Positions 1 through 8,651 of a stretch of DNA of 64,000 nt are shown here, one piece after another. Source of the stretch: Halobaculum limi. Its GTDB lineage: Archaea > Halobacteriota > Halobacteria > Halobacteriales > Haloferacaceae. The stretch's first letter is position 1. Each line of letters begins with the position of its first letter. Made by a program: the position numbers and the translations under genes. A model generated the notes under the pieces. That model had not been told where the DNA came from, did no database searches, and saw only the letters and a program-made list of their open reading frames with translations. The stretch is from positions 620,001 through 684,000 of the forward strand of contig NZ_CP120468.1 of assembly GCF_029490015.1 (NCBI RefSeq), in the 5' to 3' direction.

Positions 1-166
1 TTTCCACTCCGGGGGTGATCTGTCGCTCGTGTTGCTCACTCTGCTCCGCTGCTCACAGCTCACTTCGCCGCCGTGGCTCCGAGGCCTCGCTCACTACGTC
101 CGCTCGGCCTCGCCCGTTCACGGGTCGCGATGCTCCCCGTTCACTACGGGGCGTCACTCGCGCCGC
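1..166. repeat. Intergenic hairpin-rich repeat region
   Basis: No gene is visible. The stretch lies just past the stop codon of the minus-strand DUF460 gene. Read on the minus strand it holds two hairpins. One is ACGGG-11 nt-CCCGT at 120-140 with loop GAGCATCGCGA. The other is CGAGGCC-19 nt-GGCCTCG at 80-112, whose loop also starts GAGCGG and ends GAGCGA. A competing CCCCGT-TCACT-ACGGGG hairpin overlaps the first at 135-151. The same hairpin family recurs near 37.3, 44.4 and 50.5 kb. Confidence 0.7.
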
Positions 167-2134
167 TCATTCCGCCCCGCTTGCCCGATGTTCGGAGATA
201 ATCTCGTCCACCATCGCCTCCGTCTGCTGGCGCTCCCGCTGTTCGGCACGGTCCTCCCAGTCGTCGATGACCGCCTCGACGTCGCCCTCCCGGGCGACCG
301 CGAGTTCGTCCACCTCCTGCATCGCCACGTCCTCGGCGGGGCCGACCGGAATGTCGTGCTCGAACAACACCTCGTCGGCGACGTCCGAGAGGCCGCCCGA
401 ACGGAGGATCACTTTCGGCTCGACGTCCGCGAGTAACTCGGCGGTCGACTGCCCCGCGCCGGAGGCGTCGCGGAGGTACACCACGTCGCCCGCGGCGAGG
501 CCGTATTGCTCGTCCGCGTGACGAATTGCCCGCTTGGTGAACTGCTCGATCACTTTTACCGGGACAAGGTCGCGCCCCTCCGAGACGTCCGCGAAGTTGT
601 CGTGGTCGAGTTTCCACAGCGTCTTCAGCCGCGCGAGTTTCTCCTCCAGTTCTTCGACCGTCTCTTGGGCCTCGTCGCGTTCGCGTTCCAGGCGCTTGTT
701 CTCGCGGCGGATGCGCGTCACCTCGCGGTCGCGTCTGGCCTCTAGTCGCTCCTCGCGGCGGGCGTCGGACAACTCCGCCTCCAGGTCTTCGATTTCGTCG
801 TCCTTCTCGTCGAGGTCGGCTTTCAGGTCGTCGACGTGGTCGCGGAGGCGGTCGACCTGCGACTCCAGGTCGCGGATGCGCTTCTCGTCGTCGGTGAGTT
901 CGCGGGGTTCGGGCCCGGACTCCTCTTCCTCCTCGCCTGTGTTGTCGGTCAGCGCCGAGAGCGCCCCTTCGACGGACTGTTCGTCCGCGACGACGCGCGC
1001 GATGACCTCCGCGCGGTCGATGCCGGCGGGCGTCTTCGCACCGATACGCTCGAACTGGTCGGCGTGGTCGTCCACGGCGAACAGCGCGGCCGCGAGGGCG
1101 TCGCGTTCGTGGTCGTTGTCGTACGCCTCCTCGCGCGTGCGGTGGAGTTTCTCATCGACCGGGAGGTCGGAGGTCGGCGTCCACCCGGCGGCGTCGAAAC
1201 TGCGGCGGAACTTCTCGACCGTCTCCGGCATCGGTGTCACGTCGGCGGCGACGATGACCGGACGACCGCGTTCGATGAGCCACTCGGTCAACTCCGCGCT
1301 GTCGGCGGTGCGCGTCGAGTGGACGTCGAACACGCTCCCGTCGAGGCCGACGACGGCCGCCGCGGTCGTCGTTCCCGGATCGATGCCGACGATGACGCGG
1401 TCGCGCCGCTTGACGAGCGGTTCGAACTCGATGCCGTCGCGGCGCTCGCGCTCGATTTCGACGCGGGTGTCGCCCGAGCGGTGGGCAGTGACGGGGATGT
1501 CCTGCGGCCGCGCCGCGACGGAGAAGACGGCGTTCTGGTAGCCGCCGTACTTCTCGGTGATGTCGACCTCGAAGTCGAGGCCGGCGTCCTCCAGTTCAGA
1601 CTCTACCTCGCGTGTGCGGCGCTTCACGTTGCCGTGGATGCGCCGGGTGTAGCGGTCCTGACTCCACCCACCTTTCCCGGTCGAGCGGCCACGCGACACC
1701 TTCACGGTCGTCGTGTCTGTGAACGCCGACACCTCGTAGCCGACGTTCGCGGCCGCGAGGCGGGCGCTCGCCTCCGCTTCCTTCATCGGTTTCTTGCCGT
1801 ACGGGACGCCGTGCCGGGAGGCGACCCGCGAGAGGGGTTCCGGGCGCTCGTCGCCGGTCACCTGCACCAGCGACGTGCCGTGCGGGAGCGACCGCAGGAA
1901 CCGCACGAGGTCGTCTTTGTCGGCGGCGAGTTCGTAGGCGTTGTCGGTCGCGACGATGGCGGGTTCGTCAGACTCGATCCGCCGCCGGAGTTTTCGGTGC
2001 GAGACGACGTCCCGTTCGACCGACTCGCCGTCGAAGACGACGAGGGCGTAGGAGGGGGCGTCACCCCGGATGTCACCGCTCTGGATGTCGACTCCGAACA
2101 CGGGGGAGTCGAGCGCGCTCGTCCGGGCGTTCAC
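167..2134 (-). CDS. DUF460 family RNase H-like protein with coiled coil
   Basis: About 655 residues. The N-terminal domain starts at GVDIQSG and is followed by an RNase H/RuvC-like fold beginning VGIDPGTTTA near residue 250. That fold carries acidic residues and a late HERDALAAALFA helix. A long, strongly charged coiled coil follows (roughly residues 410-520), then a C-terminal domain. This order matches the archaeal DUF460 family, a presumed nucleic-acid enzyme of unknown substrate. I chose the GTG start before NARTSALDSPVFG because the domain begins there; the frame stays open 21 codons further upstream with no recognisable extra sequence. It probably acts in the cytoplasm. The RNase H-like assignment rests on motif resemblance only. 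Confidence 0.85.
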   Translation of the reverse strand: MNARTSALDSPVFGVDIQSGDIRGDAPSYALVVFDGESVERDVVSHRKLRRRIESDEPAIVATDNAYELAADKDDLVRFLRSLPHGTSLVQVTGDERPEPLSRVASRHGVPYGKKPMKEAEASARLAAANVGYEVSAFTDTTTVKVSRGRSTGKGGWSQDRYTRRIHGNVKRRTREVESELEDAGLDFEVDITEKYGGYQNAVFSVAARPQDIPVTAHRSGDTRVEIERERRDGIEFEPLVKRRDRVIVGIDPGTTTAAAVVGLDGSVFDVHSTRTADSAELTEWLIERGRPVIVAADVTPMPETVEKFRRSFDAAGWTPTSDLPVDEKLHRTREEAYDNDHERDALAAALFAVDDHADQFERIGAKTPAGIDRAEVIARVVADEQSVEGALSALTDNTGEEEEESGPEPRELTDDEKRIRDLESQVDRLRDHVDDLKADLDEKDDEIEDLEAELSDARREERLEARRDREVTRIRRENKRLERERDEAQETVEELEEKLARLKTLWKLDHDNFADVSEGRDLVPVKVIEQFTKRAIRHADEQYGLAAGDVVYLRDASGAGQSTAELLADVEPKVILRSGGLSDVADEVLFEHDIPVGPAEDVAMQEVDELAVAREGDVEAVIDDWEDRAEQRERQQTEAMVDEIISEHRASGAE

Positions 2135-2231
2135 GAAGGCGTCTAGGCGGCTGATAGTGAAAAACTCCCCGCCGGGATCGCGTTGACACGCTGTCACACG
2201 GACCGCGCGAGCGGCCCGGTTCAGCCCGTCG

Positions 2232-2660
2232 TCACGGGTCGTCTGTCCGGGTGACGCTGCGGATCGTCGCCGCGAGTCGGCGGAACAAGTTCGGCGTCCC
2301 CTTCTCGACGTACGCGTCCGCGACCGTCCGTGTCGCGTCGGGCAGGGCCCACGACGGCACGCCCGTCACGACGACCACCGGTGCGCGGAGTCCGAGCCAC
2401 GCCACACGACGGACCTCGGCCTCGCCCCCGACGCCAGGGTCGACGAGGACGCAGTCCGGGGTCACTTCGGTCGCACTCGTCGCGTCGGCGACCGCTTCGA
2501 CCACGATGCCCTCCCGAGCGAGGAGGCCCGCCGCTGCCGACCGGAACCCCCGGTCGGGGTCGACCAACATCGCCCGAGGCCGCCGCCCGAGGTCGTGACG
2601 GTCCTCCGCGTCAGCCGTGTCGACCGCGTCAGGTACGTCGCGAAGGGTGCTCGCGGACAT
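2232..2660 (-). CDS. Stand-alone receiver-domain protein
   Basis: A 142-residue single-domain protein resembling a two-component receiver. The beta1 acidic patch is in MLVDPDRG, the candidate phospho-acceptor Asp is in CVLVDPG, a Thr sits in VVVVTG, and the conserved Lys is in YVEKG. There is no output domain, so it may act by protein contact or be regulated without phosphorylation. It is weakly conserved in sequence, and the acceptor region lacks the usual hydrophobic run before Asp. A TATA-like ACTATATAGC at about 2727 could serve it with a leader, or a TTAA at about 2685 could give a leaderless start. No sensor kinase gene is adjacent. Confidence 0.65.
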   Translation of the reverse strand: MSASTLRDVPDAVDTADAEDRHDLGRRPRAMLVDPDRGFRSAAAGLLAREGIVVEAVADATSATEVTPDCVLVDPGVGGEAEVRRVAWLGLRAPVVVVTGVPSWALPDATRTVADAYVEKGTPNLFRRLAATIRSVTRTDDP

Positions 2661-2786
2661 CGTCGGAGTGACTCGCCCGACCCGGCTTAACGGGTGCTAT
2701 GACCCCGGTAGTGGAGTCGGGACGACTATATAGCACACCTAGCGTGCCGGTCACGGCCGCCGACGAGCCGCTGGATCACGGGGCGC

Positions 2787-3716
2787 TCACTCGTCGTCCG
2801 GGTACGGCACCTCGACCTCGTCGCCGTCGTCGGGGAGGAACACGTCGCCGTCGAACGCATCACTCGCCTCGCGTTCGAAACTCCGCGCCTGTCCGGCGTA
2901 CCGCGAGGAGAGGTGCGTGAGGGCGAGTCGCTTCGCGCCGGCCCGCTGTGCGGTCTGTGCGGCCTCGTGGGCCGTCGAGTGCGCCGTCTTGTGCGCGCGG
3001 TCGCGCGCTTCGTCGAGGAACGTCGCGTCGTGGATCAGCAGGTCCGCGCCCTCGGCGGCGTCGACGGTCTCGTCGACGGGGCGGGTGTCGCCGGTGTAGA
3101 CGACCCGTCGACCGGGGCGTGGCGGACCGACGACCTGTTCGGGGCGGATGACGCGTCCGTCGTCGAGTTCGACCGACTGCCCCTCGTGGAGTTTCCCGTA
3201 CGCCGGGCCCGGCGGAACGTTCAGTTCCTCCTCGGCCTTCTCGCGGTCGAATCGCCCCTTCCGGTCGTCTTCGACGAGAGCGTAGCCGACGGAACTCGTG
3301 CGGTGGTCCGTCCGGAACGTCCGCACTTCGTACTCCTCGCGTTCGAGTGCGACCGCCCCCGGCCGAAGTTCGCGGACCCGGACCGGGAAGCCGGGGTCGT
3401 GGCCGGCGGCGTGGACGAGGTCGGTGAGGTGGCGCTTCGATCCCGGTGGGCCGTGGATGGTGAGTGCGGCCTCGCGGTCGTTGAAATCGAGACTCTGGAC
3501 GAGACCGGGGATGCCGAGGACGTGGTCGCCGTGGAGGTGTGTGACGAACAGATGTGAGAGGCCGAACCCGGTGTTGAACCGCATCATCTGCCGCTGAGTC
3601 CCCTCCCCGCAGTCGAACAGGAACTCGTCGCCCTCGCGGTTCAGGTACACCGCGCTGGGCGCGCGTTCCACCGTCGGCACCGCACCGCTCGTCCCGAGGA
3701 AGGTGACCCGGATCAT
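2787..3716 (-). CDS. rnz: Ribonuclease Z (tRNA 3' endonuclease)
   Basis: A 309-residue metallo-beta-lactamase fold enzyme that cuts the 3' trailer from pre-tRNAs. The N-terminus VTFLGTSGAVPT and the zinc motif H60-L-H-G-D-H65 are typical of RNase Z. Further ligands lie in TGDTRP and in ALTHLSSRY. Length matches the short form (ElaC type). The tRNA-Arg in this window has no encoded CCA, so this enzyme followed by CCA addition is the expected 3' processing route. The start is the only ATG at the conserved N-terminus. Confidence 0.96.
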   Translation of the reverse strand: MIRVTFLGTSGAVPTVERAPSAVYLNREGDEFLFDCGEGTQRQMMRFNTGFGLSHLFVTHLHGDHVLGIPGLVQSLDFNDREAALTIHGPPGSKRHLTDLVHAAGHDPGFPVRVRELRPGAVALEREEYEVRTFRTDHRTSSVGYALVEDDRKGRFDREKAEEELNVPPGPAYGKLHEGQSVELDDGRVIRPEQVVGPPRPGRRVVYTGDTRPVDETVDAAEGADLLIHDATFLDEARDRAHKTAHSTAHEAAQTAQRAGAKRLALTHLSSRYAGQARSFEREASDAFDGDVFLPDDGDEVEVPYPDDE

Positions 3717-3809
3717 ACACGGCCCTCGCGGGGCTGCCGGTGAAACGCTGTCGAAGCGTCTGCCCGCCCCGGACGCCCGGATTCCCAGTCGTTAGCACCC
3801 GCCGCTGTA

Positions 3810-3837
3810 CCCGGATTAATCCGACTGAATCCGGGTT
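3810..3837 (+). promoter_or_regulatory. Palindromic operator candidate upstream of DUF4382 gene
   Basis: A perfect 12-bp palindrome CGGATTAATCCG (3812-3823) runs into GACTGAATCCGGGTT (3823-3837). Together they also form an inverted repeat, CCCGGATT-10 nt-AATCCGGG. The block ends 12 nt before the TATA box, where archaeal activators usually bind. The same two elements occur upstream of the HalX regulator gene near 47.74 kb. Confidence 0.55.
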
Positions 3838-3849
3838 CGGCAGGTGTCG

Positions 3850-3856
3850 TTTATAT
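3850..3856 (+). promoter_or_regulatory. TATA box of DUF4382 lipoprotein gene
   Basis: TTTATAT lies 28-34 nt before the chosen ATG. That spacing predicts transcription starting at or within a few bases of the start codon, so the mRNA would be leaderless. It also supports the internal start codon over the longer open frame. Confidence 0.65.
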
Positions 3857-3883
3857 GCAGGTGCCGCCGCTACGACCGGGTGG

Positions 3884-5824
3884 ATGTCAGAGCACACGAC
3901 GACGTTCGCCGCGGTCGCCGCGGCGTTGATGCTCGTCCTCGCTGGCTGTGCGGGCGGCGTTCCCTCCACCGACGGGAGCGGCGCGGGCACGACAGAGGGG
4001 GGCGATGGGGGTACAGTGAACTTCTACGTGAGTGACCAGCAGAACGCGATCGGTGACTTCGAACACCTGAACGTCACCGTCGAGAAGGTCGTCCTCGTTC
4101 GCGCCGACGGCGACGAGAACGAGACGGAGGCTGAGGCGGAGGACGACTCCGACGATACGAACGAGACGGAGGCGGACAACGCGACCGAGACCGACGACGC
4201 TGACACTGATGACCGCGTCGTCTACGACGTCGAGAACGTCACCGTCGACCTCACCGAACTCCAAGGGGCGAACGCGACCCAACTCGGGTCCATCCCCGCG
4301 CCCAACGGCACGTATACGAAGGTGTTCGTCCACGTGAGCGACGTGAACGGCACGCTGGCCGACGGTTCCTCGGCGGACGTGAAACTGCCGTCGAACAAAC
4401 TCCGACTGAACAAGCAGTTCACAGTCGGCAACGGCCAGGAGGTCGACTTCGTGTTCGACGTGACTGTGTTCGAACGCGGTCCCAACGGCTACATCCTCAA
4501 GCCGGTCGCCGGAGAGTCCGGCACCGGTGACGAGGTCGAGATTCGCGACGTCGACGACGACACAGACGACGAGGAGTCCGACGACGCCGCGGAGAGCGAC
4601 GACGCGGACGACGCGGACGACGTGAACGAGACAGAGAGCGACGACGCAGCGGACGCAGACGACGACGGTGACGACGCCTCTGAGTCGGGCGACTCCGGCC
4701 AGGCGTCGATGGCGTTCTACCTCAGCGACGAACAGAACGCGATGGGCGACTTCGAGCACCTCAACGTCACCGTCACGAAGATCGGCCTGCACCGCGCCGA
4801 CGGCGGGTGGGTCGAGCGAGACGTCGACGACCGCACGGTCGACCTGACGACGCTGCCGGGCGCGAACGCGACGCGACTCGGCACCTTCGGCGTGGAGAAC
4901 GGCACCTACGACAAGGTGTTCGTCTACGTCGACGGCATCGACGCCACGCTGGAGAACGGCGAGTCGACGCGCGTGAAACTGCCATCGAGCAAACTCCAAC
5001 TGAACACGGAGTTCACCGTCGGCAACGGCGAAGAAGTCGACTTCGTCTACGACATGTCCGTGTTCGAGGCGGGCAACTCGGGCAAGTACATCCTCAAGCC
5101 GGTCGTGAGCGAATCCGGCACGAGTGACGAGGTGCCCATCGAGGACGTCGACGAGAACGAGACGGACGACGAGGACGACCGCGAATCGCTGAACGCCTCG
5201 TTCGTCGGGAACGTCTCGACGGACGCGAACGCCACCGTCGAGGTGACGCGAAACGGCTCTACCGTCGAGAACGCGACCGTCACCGTCGCACAGGAAGTCG
5301 ACGGCGAGACGACGACCACGACGTACACGACCGGCGACAACGGCACTGTCGCCTTCTTCGTCGTGGAGAACACCACCGAACTGACCGTCGAAGCGACCGA
5401 CAACGATCAAGAAGCCGAACTCGAACGCGCGTTCGAGACCGAAGACGACGAGAGCGACGAGACGGAGACAGCCGACCTGAACGCGACGTTCGTCGGAACC
5501 GTCTCCGCGGGCGCGAACGCGACCGTCGAGGTGACACAGAACGAGTCGGCCGTCGAGAACGCTACCGTCACCGTCTCGCAGACGGTCGACGGCGAACTCT
5601 CGGCACAGACGTACGCGACCGACGCGAACGGCACGGTCACGTTCGGCATCGACGCGAACGCGACGGACCTGACCGTGGTCGTGGTCGACGACGACGAGGC
5701 GGTCGAACTCGAACGTGAGTTCGAGAGCGACGAGGACGACGACGCTGACACCACTGGCAACGGGAACAGTGGCGGAAACAACGGCAACGGAAACGGTAAC
5801 GCGGCCCTCCAGTTCGCAGCCTGA
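3884..5824 (+). CDS. Secreted lipoprotein with two DUF4382 domains
   Basis: 646 residues. A short signal peptide ends in a lipobox (LAGC at residues 17-20), giving a membrane-anchored surface protein. Two DUF4382 modules follow, each with (Y/F)YxSDxQNA(I/M)GDFEHLNVTV, a PSxKLxLNxxFTVGNG core and YILKPV. They are joined by very acidic D/E linkers. Two tandem repeats of about 90 residues, each starting LNA(S/T)FVG and resembling beta-sandwich repeats, come next, then an N/G-rich tail. N-glycosylation sequons (NVT, NAT, NGT, NET) are very frequent. Function is unknown. The start was chosen from the signal peptide and TATA spacing. A reverse-strand open frame across it is a codon-bias shadow. Confidence 0.88.
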   Translation: MSEHTTTFAAVAAALMLVLAGCAGGVPSTDGSGAGTTEGGDGGTVNFYVSDQQNAIGDFEHLNVTVEKVVLVRADGDENETEAEAEDDSDDTNETEADNATETDDADTDDRVVYDVENVTVDLTELQGANATQLGSIPAPNGTYTKVFVHVSDVNGTLADGSSADVKLPSNKLRLNKQFTVGNGQEVDFVFDVTVFERGPNGYILKPVAGESGTGDEVEIRDVDDDTDDEESDDAAESDDADDADDVNETESDDAADADDDGDDASESGDSGQASMAFYLSDEQNAMGDFEHLNVTVTKIGLHRADGGWVERDVDDRTVDLTTLPGANATRLGTFGVENGTYDKVFVYVDGIDATLENGESTRVKLPSSKLQLNTEFTVGNGEEVDFVYDMSVFEAGNSGKYILKPVVSESGTSDEVPIEDVDENETDDEDDRESLNASFVGNVSTDANATVEVTRNGSTVENATVTVAQEVDGETTTTTYTTGDNGTVAFFVVENTTELTVEATDNDQEAELERAFETEDDESDETETADLNATFVGTVSAGANATVEVTQNESAVENATVTVSQTVDGELSAQTYATDANGTVTFGIDANATDLTVVVVDDDEAVELEREFESDEDDDADTTGNGNSGGNNGNGNGNAALQFAA

Positions 5825-5894
5825 GCCTACTTCCTCGTTTTCGGCCGTCTCCTCCCCACTTTCGCCGACTTTCAGTCACTGGGAACTGCTTCGC

Positions 5895-5914
5895 ACTTAT
5901 ACGGGGGTTCCCCC
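5895..5914 (+). promoter_or_regulatory. TATA-like box and G/C inverted repeat before doxX
   Basis: CTTATACG (about 5896) is a plausible TATA box. It is followed at once by GGGGG-TT-CCCCC (5903-5914), an inverted repeat lying between TATA and the ATG at 5942. A protein bound here would block initiation. Regulation is inferred from position only. Confidence 0.35.
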
Positions 5915-5941
5915 ACTACACTCACCTGCGAGGTGGAAACC

Positions 5942-6466
5942 ATGGCCTACTCGGAAACAAACCCGCTGGCCGACACGTTCGGCTTCGACATCGGGGGACC
6001 GCTCGCCGCGTACTGGATCGCCCTGCTCCGTGTGATCACGGGGTGGTGGTTCTTCCACGCCGGTGTAACGAAGATCATCGAGAACGGCCTGAACTTCGGG
6101 TACGGGCCGGCGTATATGCAGGGGATGACCGGCACCGCGCTGGGGCCCATCCCGGTGTGGATGGGGAACAACCTCGCGTGGCTCATCAAGCCGGGCGTCC
6201 CACTGTTCGAGACGCTCATCGGCCTCGCGCTCATCGCTGGCGTGGCCGTGCGACTCGCCGCCTTCGGCGGGACCATCTTCATGACCCTGTTCTGGGTCGG
6301 GAACGCCGGCTTCGGGCACGGCCTCGTCAACAGCGACCTGATGGGCCTGCTCCTGTTCGGGACGATGATCGTCTTCGGCGCGGGCCGCTACTACGGCCTC
6401 GACGGTATCATCGAGACGACCGGCATCGTGGAGAAGTACCCGAAACTGCGGTACCTGCTCGGGTGA
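5942..6466 (+). CDS. DoxX family membrane protein
   Basis: A 174-residue integral membrane protein of the DoxX/DoxD-like family, with four predicted helices (around residues 20-45, 75-100, 105-125 and 130-150). The RVITGWWFFHAGVTKI segment is characteristic of the N-terminal helix. Family members are linked to quinol:acceptor oxidoreductase complexes or to poorly defined redox roles. The exact substrate cannot be read here. The ATG before AYSETNPL is chosen because an upstream in-frame ATG adds only three residues. A small membrane gene follows 19 nt later and is probably co-transcribed. Confidence 0.85.
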   Translation: MAYSETNPLADTFGFDIGGPLAAYWIALLRVITGWWFFHAGVTKIIENGLNFGYGPAYMQGMTGTALGPIPVWMGNNLAWLIKPGVPLFETLIGLALIAGVAVRLAAFGGTIFMTLFWVGNAGFGHGLVNSDLMGLLLFGTMIVFGAGRYYGLDGIIETTGIVEKYPKLRYLLG

Positions 6467-6485
6467 CAGACGGAGGTGACAAGCT

Positions 6486-6776
6486 ATGACACAACTCGAC
6501 ATCGTCGAACGAATCGGAACGGCGTTCGGTGCGGTCGCGATCCTCGGAGGCATCGTCGGCCTCGGGATCGTCGAGATACTCGCAGGCCAGCCGTACGGCG
6601 CGGCGCCGGTGACCAACGAAGCGGGCGAGGTCGTGGCGACGCCCGCCATCGATCCGGTCGTCCGGACGGGACTGGTCATCCTCGGACTGGTCGTCCTGTT
6701 CGGGGTCGGCCTCTACCGGATGATCGAAGCGGAGACCGAGGAGACCGACACCCGGCGGGAAGTCACCGCGGACTGA
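6486..6776 (+). CDS. Small two-helix membrane protein
   Basis: 96 residues with two hydrophobic segments (about 15-35 and 60-80) separated by a polar loop rich in V, T and A, and an acidic C-terminus. It sits 19 nt after the DoxX gene in the same orientation, so the two probably form an operon and may form a complex. I do not recognise the family beyond its resemblance to small haloarchaeal partner proteins of DoxX. No catalytic motif or cysteine is present. Confidence 0.7.
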   Translation: MTQLDIVERIGTAFGAVAILGGIVGLGIVEILAGQPYGAAPVTNEAGEVVATPAIDPVVRTGLVILGLVVLFGVGLYRMIEAETEETDTRREVTAD

Positions 6777-6864
6777 CCACCACCGACGGCTCACCCACCC
6801 TCGTCGAGTCCCTGGCCCGTGCGAACGGCAGGGTTCAAGCCCGACGGGACGGTAGGCCACCTCA

Positions 6865-7914
6865 ATGGACGGCCCGCTGTGGACAGACACGCACGCCCCC
6901 GGTCTCGCCGACCTCCCGCAGGCCGACGTACGCGAGCGACTCTCGCGGGCGGTCGACGAACCGATGAACCTCGTGGTACAGGGTCCGCCTGGGTCCGGAA
7001 AGACTGCTGCCGTCCGCGCACTCGCGGCGGCCGCGCACGACGACCCTGACAACGACCTCATCGAGATTAACGTCGCAGACTTCTTCGGTCGCACAAAAAA
7101 GGAGATCCGTGAGGATCCGCGCTTCGCGTCGTTCCTGCAGGGACGCTCGCGGATGGCGAAACGCGATATGATCAACCGCGTGCTCAAAGAGTCGGCCGCG
7201 AACGCGCCGATGTCGGGCACGTACAAGACGGTCTTGCTCGACAACGCCGAGGCGATTCGCGAGGACTTCCAGCAGGCACTTCGCCGCGTGATGGAGCAGT
7301 ACCACCGTACGACGCAGTTCGTCATCGCGACGCGCCAACCGGCGAAACTGATCCCGCCGATCCGCTCGCGGTGTTTCCCGGTGCCCGTGCGTGCGCCAAC
7401 CACCGACGAGACCATCGCCGTCCTCCGCGACATCTGTGACACGGAGGAGGTCGCGTACGACGACGACGGTCTGGAGTTCGTCGCCAGTGCCGCCGCTGGC
7501 GACCTCCGGAAGGCGGTGTTGTCCGCGCAGACCACCGCCATCGAACACGACGAGGTGACGATGAGCACCGCCTACGAGACACTCGGGGAAGTCGGCACCG
7601 AGGACGCGGTGTTGGAGGCGTTGAACGCCGCACAGGCGGGCGACCTCAAGACCGCTCGTTCGGCACTCGACGACCTCCTGCACGACGACGGCTACGAGGG
7701 CGGCGACCTCCTGCGCGAACTGCTTCGGGTCGCGCGCTCGAAGTCCGACGCCTCGTCGGCGTCGGTCGCGCGCCTGCACGCCCTCGCCGGTGAGGTCGAC
7801 CTTGACCTCGTCGAGGGGAGCGACGACCGCATCCACCTCACGCACCTGCTCGCAGCGTGGGGCGCGGGGCGGACGACGACCGAATCTGGGGTTCGCGACC
7901 CCGCAAACGCGTGA
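6865..7914 (+). CDS. rfcC: Replication factor C small subunit paralog
   Basis: A 349-residue AAA+ clamp-loader subunit. Walker A is G40-PPGSGKT-47. The Walker B region reads LLDNAEAI (127-130 DNAE instead of DEAD), so the catalytic Glu is replaced by Asn. The SRC motif (169-171) that supplies the trans-acting arginine finger is intact. This combination suggests a subunit that binds but hydrolyses ATP poorly yet can activate a neighbour. Haloarchaea are known to carry more than one small RFC subunit; the letter C follows Haloferax usage and is tentative. The stop codon overlaps the GTG start of the next gene. Its clamp, PCNA, is encoded near 59.5 kb. Confidence 0.88.
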   Translation: MDGPLWTDTHAPGLADLPQADVRERLSRAVDEPMNLVVQGPPGSGKTAAVRALAAAAHDDPDNDLIEINVADFFGRTKKEIREDPRFASFLQGRSRMAKRDMINRVLKESAANAPMSGTYKTVLLDNAEAIREDFQQALRRVMEQYHRTTQFVIATRQPAKLIPPIRSRCFPVPVRAPTTDETIAVLRDICDTEEVAYDDDGLEFVASAAAGDLRKAVLSAQTTAIEHDEVTMSTAYETLGEVGTEDAVLEALNAAQAGDLKTARSALDDLLHDDGYEGGDLLRELLRVARSKSDASSASVARLHALAGEVDLDLVEGSDDRIHLTHLLAAWGAGRTTTESGVRDPANA

Positions 7915-8576
7915 TATCGGTCCCCGTCCCCGACATCGCACCCGGCGCGGAGTGGCGGGTGCTCCTCCCGCTCTCTCTTGCAGTGCCGTTGCTGTTCCTG
8001 TTCCCGCCGCTCGGAGTGGCACTCCTCGCACTCGGAGCGTTCTCGGCGTACTTCTACCGCGACCCCGACCGTGAACCAGCAGGCGAGGGAATCCTCACGC
8101 CCGCAGACGGCCACGTCTCTGTGATCCGCGAAGACGGCGACCGCGTCCGCGTCGGCGTGTTCATGAGTCCCTTCGACGTCCACGTCGTCCGCGCACCCGC
8201 CGACGGCGAGGTCACCCGACTCGACCACCGCGGCGCGGCCCACAAGCCGGCGTTCGCGAAGGAGTCCGAGCGAAACGAGCGACTGGAGTACACACTGGTC
8301 GCAGACGCTGGTGACAGCGCCGATGGAGACGAACCGGCGGCCGAGCAGGCGGGCGTACGAACCGACGGCGCGCTCATCGCGGGCTGGTTCGCCCGCCGCA
8401 TCAGCCCCTACGTTTCGCGTGGAGACCGTCTCGACCGGGGACAGCGACTCGGCTACATCGCGTTCGGGTCGCGGGCGGACGTGGTTCTGCCGCCAGAGTA
8501 CGACGCCGGCGACGTGCGCGTCGCGGTCGGCGAGGCGGTTCGCGCTGGCGAGTCGGTGATCGCACGACGAGAGTGA
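7911..8576 (+). CDS. pssD: Archaetidylserine decarboxylase (PSD family)
   Basis: A 221-residue phosphatidylserine-decarboxylase family protein that would convert archaetidylserine to archaetidylethanolamine. A hydrophobic anchor lies at about residues 17-45, followed by FYRDPDR, ADGHV and FMSPFDVHVVRAP. Near the C-terminus is FGSR, whose Ser is the expected self-cleavage site giving the pyruvoyl cofactor. In Haloferax volcanii the homologue is needed for lipid anchoring of archaeosortase substrates. The GTG start overlaps the rfc stop (GTGA), which implies translational coupling; an ATG 54 nt upstream inside rfc is less likely. Confidence 0.88.
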   Translation: MISVPVPDIAPGAEWRVLLPLSLAVPLLFLFPPLGVALLALGAFSAYFYRDPDREPAGEGILTPADGHVSVIREDGDRVRVGVFMSPFDVHVVRAPADGEVTRLDHRGAAHKPAFAKESERNERLEYTLVADAGDSADGDEPAAEQAGVRTDGALIAGWFARRISPYVSRGDRLDRGQRLGYIAFGSRADVVLPPEYDAGDVRVAVGEAVRAGESVIARRE

Positions 8577-8651
8577 CTCCGCCAGTCCACTTCCGCTCCG
8601 CATCCGCCCGCGACCGTGGGGATTATGCCCGGGAGCGGTTCACTCTCGGGT

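Noticed and set aside
3887-5410. 507-residue minus-strand frame opposite the DUF4382 gene
   Set aside because: It is the mirror of a strongly biased coding strand, rich in Val, Arg and Asp, and has no domain. The plus strand has a signal peptide, lipobox, TATA box and repeated domains.
5903-5914. G/C inverted repeat before doxX as a proven operator
   Set aside because: Its length and simple composition make chance likely. It is kept only as a low-confidence regulatory feature.
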